Assembly (NCBI GenBank): GCA_036426205.1
Contig: CM071570.1
Span: 52,374,984-52,438,983 of the forward strand
DNA: 64,000 bases
Direction of reading: 5' to 3'
Source: Ascaphus truei
Lineage: Eukaryota > Chordata > Amphibia > Anura > Ascaphidae
A program made the position numbers and the translations under genes. The notes beneath the pieces were generated by a model that worked only from the letters and a program-made list of their open reading frames with translations, had not been told where the DNA came from and ran no database searches. The first letter of the stretch is position 1; every line of letters begins with the position of its first letter. Below, in pieces: positions 62,110-64,000 of this stretch.

Positions 62110-63780
62110 AATACAGGATAGACAGATAAGTGTGATACTATGTGAAACTTCTGCAAAACACTGCCACCCACAAATATTACAGAGCAGCAATCCAGACCAT
62201 TTTCACTGTTTATTTTATGTTTGTCTTAGAGAGTTTGACTGGGGGGTCCTCTGGAGCTCAATCGTGCTATTTTCAGCTGCAGGAATAGCCCAGTTTCTGA
62301 GATACTTACAGCTTTGTCAGTGTACTTGCTGAAAATTCATAGATGGCCACCAGTATTGTCCAATAGAATGCTGCAATGTAATCTCCCCAATGATGTTTCA
62401 GCCTCCTAATGACTTGCCAGACCAACAGAATTTGGTGGCCATTTTAATTTCCGGAACAGCAGCTAAAACAAGAAAAACGGTTCAAATTCTTGAAAAAAAA
62501 ACCTTAAACAACGTACGAGTAGGCAAGATTACTGCTTTAGGATAACGTGTGACCCCAAATTTTGCAAAATTAATGGCAATGTTGATAAATGTTGGTAGAA
62601 AATGGCTAGTTTACATTTACATAACAAGTCAAGAAATATCCTTTTTTTTTACCGGCTCAATTAGGGTCTAATTTGGGCTGTTTTTACCAGAAAAGCCCCA
62701 TTGGCACATATAGAATCAGCCGCTTAGTCTCGTTCAAATGTTTCTTCAATTTGAACAAATCGTGGAAACTTGAAAAGTACTGTAACATAGTGAAATGCCC
62801 ATAATTATTATCATCATCATCATTTAATGATATTGTTCCATAGCGTAGAACAATGGGGGCTGAAGACATTAACAAAAATAACAGACAGAAGGTTTGGTTT
62901 AGGAGCTTACACTCTAACTGTTTGTTTCATATTAATTGCTACACCTTTTCAGTCTCATACATACTGTGACATTTTATTGTTCCGTCTTCTGCAGAAAAAA
63001 AGATGGATGATAAAGACATGGTCATTGTTTTGCTTACCCTACTTCCATTTAGTTTAAAAACAATTCAACCTCGATGGCTGTCCACTAAATAACATCAGAC
63101 GTTTTATTTATTTTTTTCACTCCGTGTAACATTAATCATGACCATCATTATATGACATCTCGGAGAAGCAGAAATTATCTACAAGAGTGAGTCAAGTTCG
63201 TGAAGCTGAACACTGCAGCAAAGCAAAAAAAAGAAAGAATTTCCCTGCCTCTGCCAAGTCAGTGCTGCAATGAATCGATTCTGCCACACAGCAGTGATTT
63301 GTTAAAGTCTCCTCTCTGTAGGTTACCGTTTCATTGCAGTACAGCTCAGCTTCTATTTCTAGCACAACATTTATGGGCTGTATATTCTGCAGCAGCAACA
63401 AACATTTACGTTTTAATTAATATGCTTTATGAGCGTTGCAAGTGCAATAACACAGGTACAAATCCCAAAAATAAAAACTGGCCATTGTATGTATATTTTA
63501 ATAAGGGTAATCCGACTAAATGTTTACGTGCTACAGTATGTGCCTCTGTATTGCTCGGAGCGGTGTCTGCTTGTTAATGTGTAATCTATGTGAGAATGGA
63601 ACTTTGGCACACAGTACCTTTAACTAATATGAATAGCAGCTGTATAAAATGACATTTTACATAGGTTATGCAATGAAAATGATTAAAGTACCCTATTGCA
63701 TCAAAATCATTTAACGCCTTCAATGTCTGAGGAGCTCACTATACAGTACATTGTACAGTAATGCTTTGAGGTCCCCAGTG
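62110..63780. other. Sequence without recognised features
   Basis: ORFs of up to 125 codons occur (63200-63577), without codon bias, domain or splice signals that I can point to. Confidence 0.5.
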
Positions 63781-63789
63781 CCAGAGCAT

Positions 63790-63945
63790 GGGTGGCCAAC
63801 TCCAGTGCTCAAGAGCCAGCAGGTCAGGTTTTCAGGATATTCATGCTCCAGCACAGGTGGTTCAGTCATTGACTGAGCCACTGATTGAGCCACCTGTGCT
63901 GAAGCAAGAATATCGTGAAAACCTTACCTGTTGGTGAAAGGTTTT
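63790..63945. repeat. Truncated palindromic MITE
   Basis: GGGTGGCCAACTCCAGTGCT, CAGGTTTTCAGGATATTC and GCACAGGTGGTTCAGTC pair with the complementary right half up to about 63940, where the right end is lost. It is related to 61909 by the TTTTCAGGATAT block. Confidence 0.6.
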
Positions 63946-64000
63946 CATATGGGACTTTGATACAGTTCCACACAAGAGGTTAGTGTACAAAATAAAGCAA

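Noticed and set aside
63200..63577. 125-codon ORF near the right end
   Set aside because: No domain, splice signals or recognisable similarity; composition is that of surrounding noncoding DNA.
20000..64000. SNAP25 or another neighbour of ANKEF1 expected from vertebrate synteny
   Set aside because: No exon with SNARE-type or other conserved coding signal was found downstream; the gene is presumably farther away.

Overview
The window is vertebrate nuclear DNA, very probably from a frog (Anura). It is rich in decayed mobile elements and holds one recognisable host gene. The anuran call rests on the element mix: a T2/Kolobok-type MITE with TTAAAGGAG termini, Penelope-like elements (PLEs), an L1 with a Transposase_22-type ORF1, a Ty3/gypsy-like gag-pro element with many solo LTRs, Tc1, hAT MITEs and CR1/L2 tails. 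Species was not determined.

Host gene: five plus-strand exons at 5531-6353, 6755-6981, 7938-8137, 8679-8801 and 9777-9935. They join in phase at GT/AG boundaries to code about 509 residues, the C-terminal two thirds of ANKEF1 (ankyrin repeat and EF-hand domain protein 1). Earlier exons were not found and probably lie to the left of the window. No second host gene was found.

Layout. 1-2640: decayed transposon carrying an accessory Myb-type gene on the minus strand, interrupted by an LTR-like insertion. 2850-4351: minus-strand solo LTR. 5531-11150: ANKEF1 exons and 3' UTR, with a T2/Kolobok MITE in an intron. 11970-13910: MITEs. 13990-16975: a palindromic element containing a Tc1 that itself contains a PLE 3' end. 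18300-20168: PLE GIY-YIG fragment and a solo LTR. 21440-22220: PLE 3' fragments. 22535-24530: second copy of the two-exon Myb-type accessory gene. 24600-26350: GT microsatellites. 26411-28800: hAT transposase split by a solo LTR. 28970-30560: MITEs. 31186-37430: L1 on the minus strand with a hAT MITE in its 3' UTR. 38098-39089: MITEs. 40400-43100: PLE-type 3' ends with hammerhead-like motifs. 44180-47414: 5' LTR, gag and protease of a gypsy-like element. 48028-49735: repeat with a long G-rich minisatellite. 50169-50929: solo LTR. 51054-53443: T2-like element and a CR1/L2 3' end. 54481-64000: LTR-like elements, hAT MITEs and foldback elements.

The most interesting signal is a set of about ten short motifs of the form CTGANGA-stem-GAAAC, on both strands, in otherwise dissimilar sequence. 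One lies about 0.6 kb downstream of a recognisable PLE C-terminus in the same insert. The arrangement resembles the hammerhead ribozymes known in PLE terminal repeats. Activity cannot be judged from sequence alone, and most copies look decayed. Other notable points: solo LTRs with NRF1- and YY1-like sites, a gag-UGA-pro arrangement, a MITE carrying RFX X-box and CRE motifs, and nested insertions whose target duplications can be read directly.
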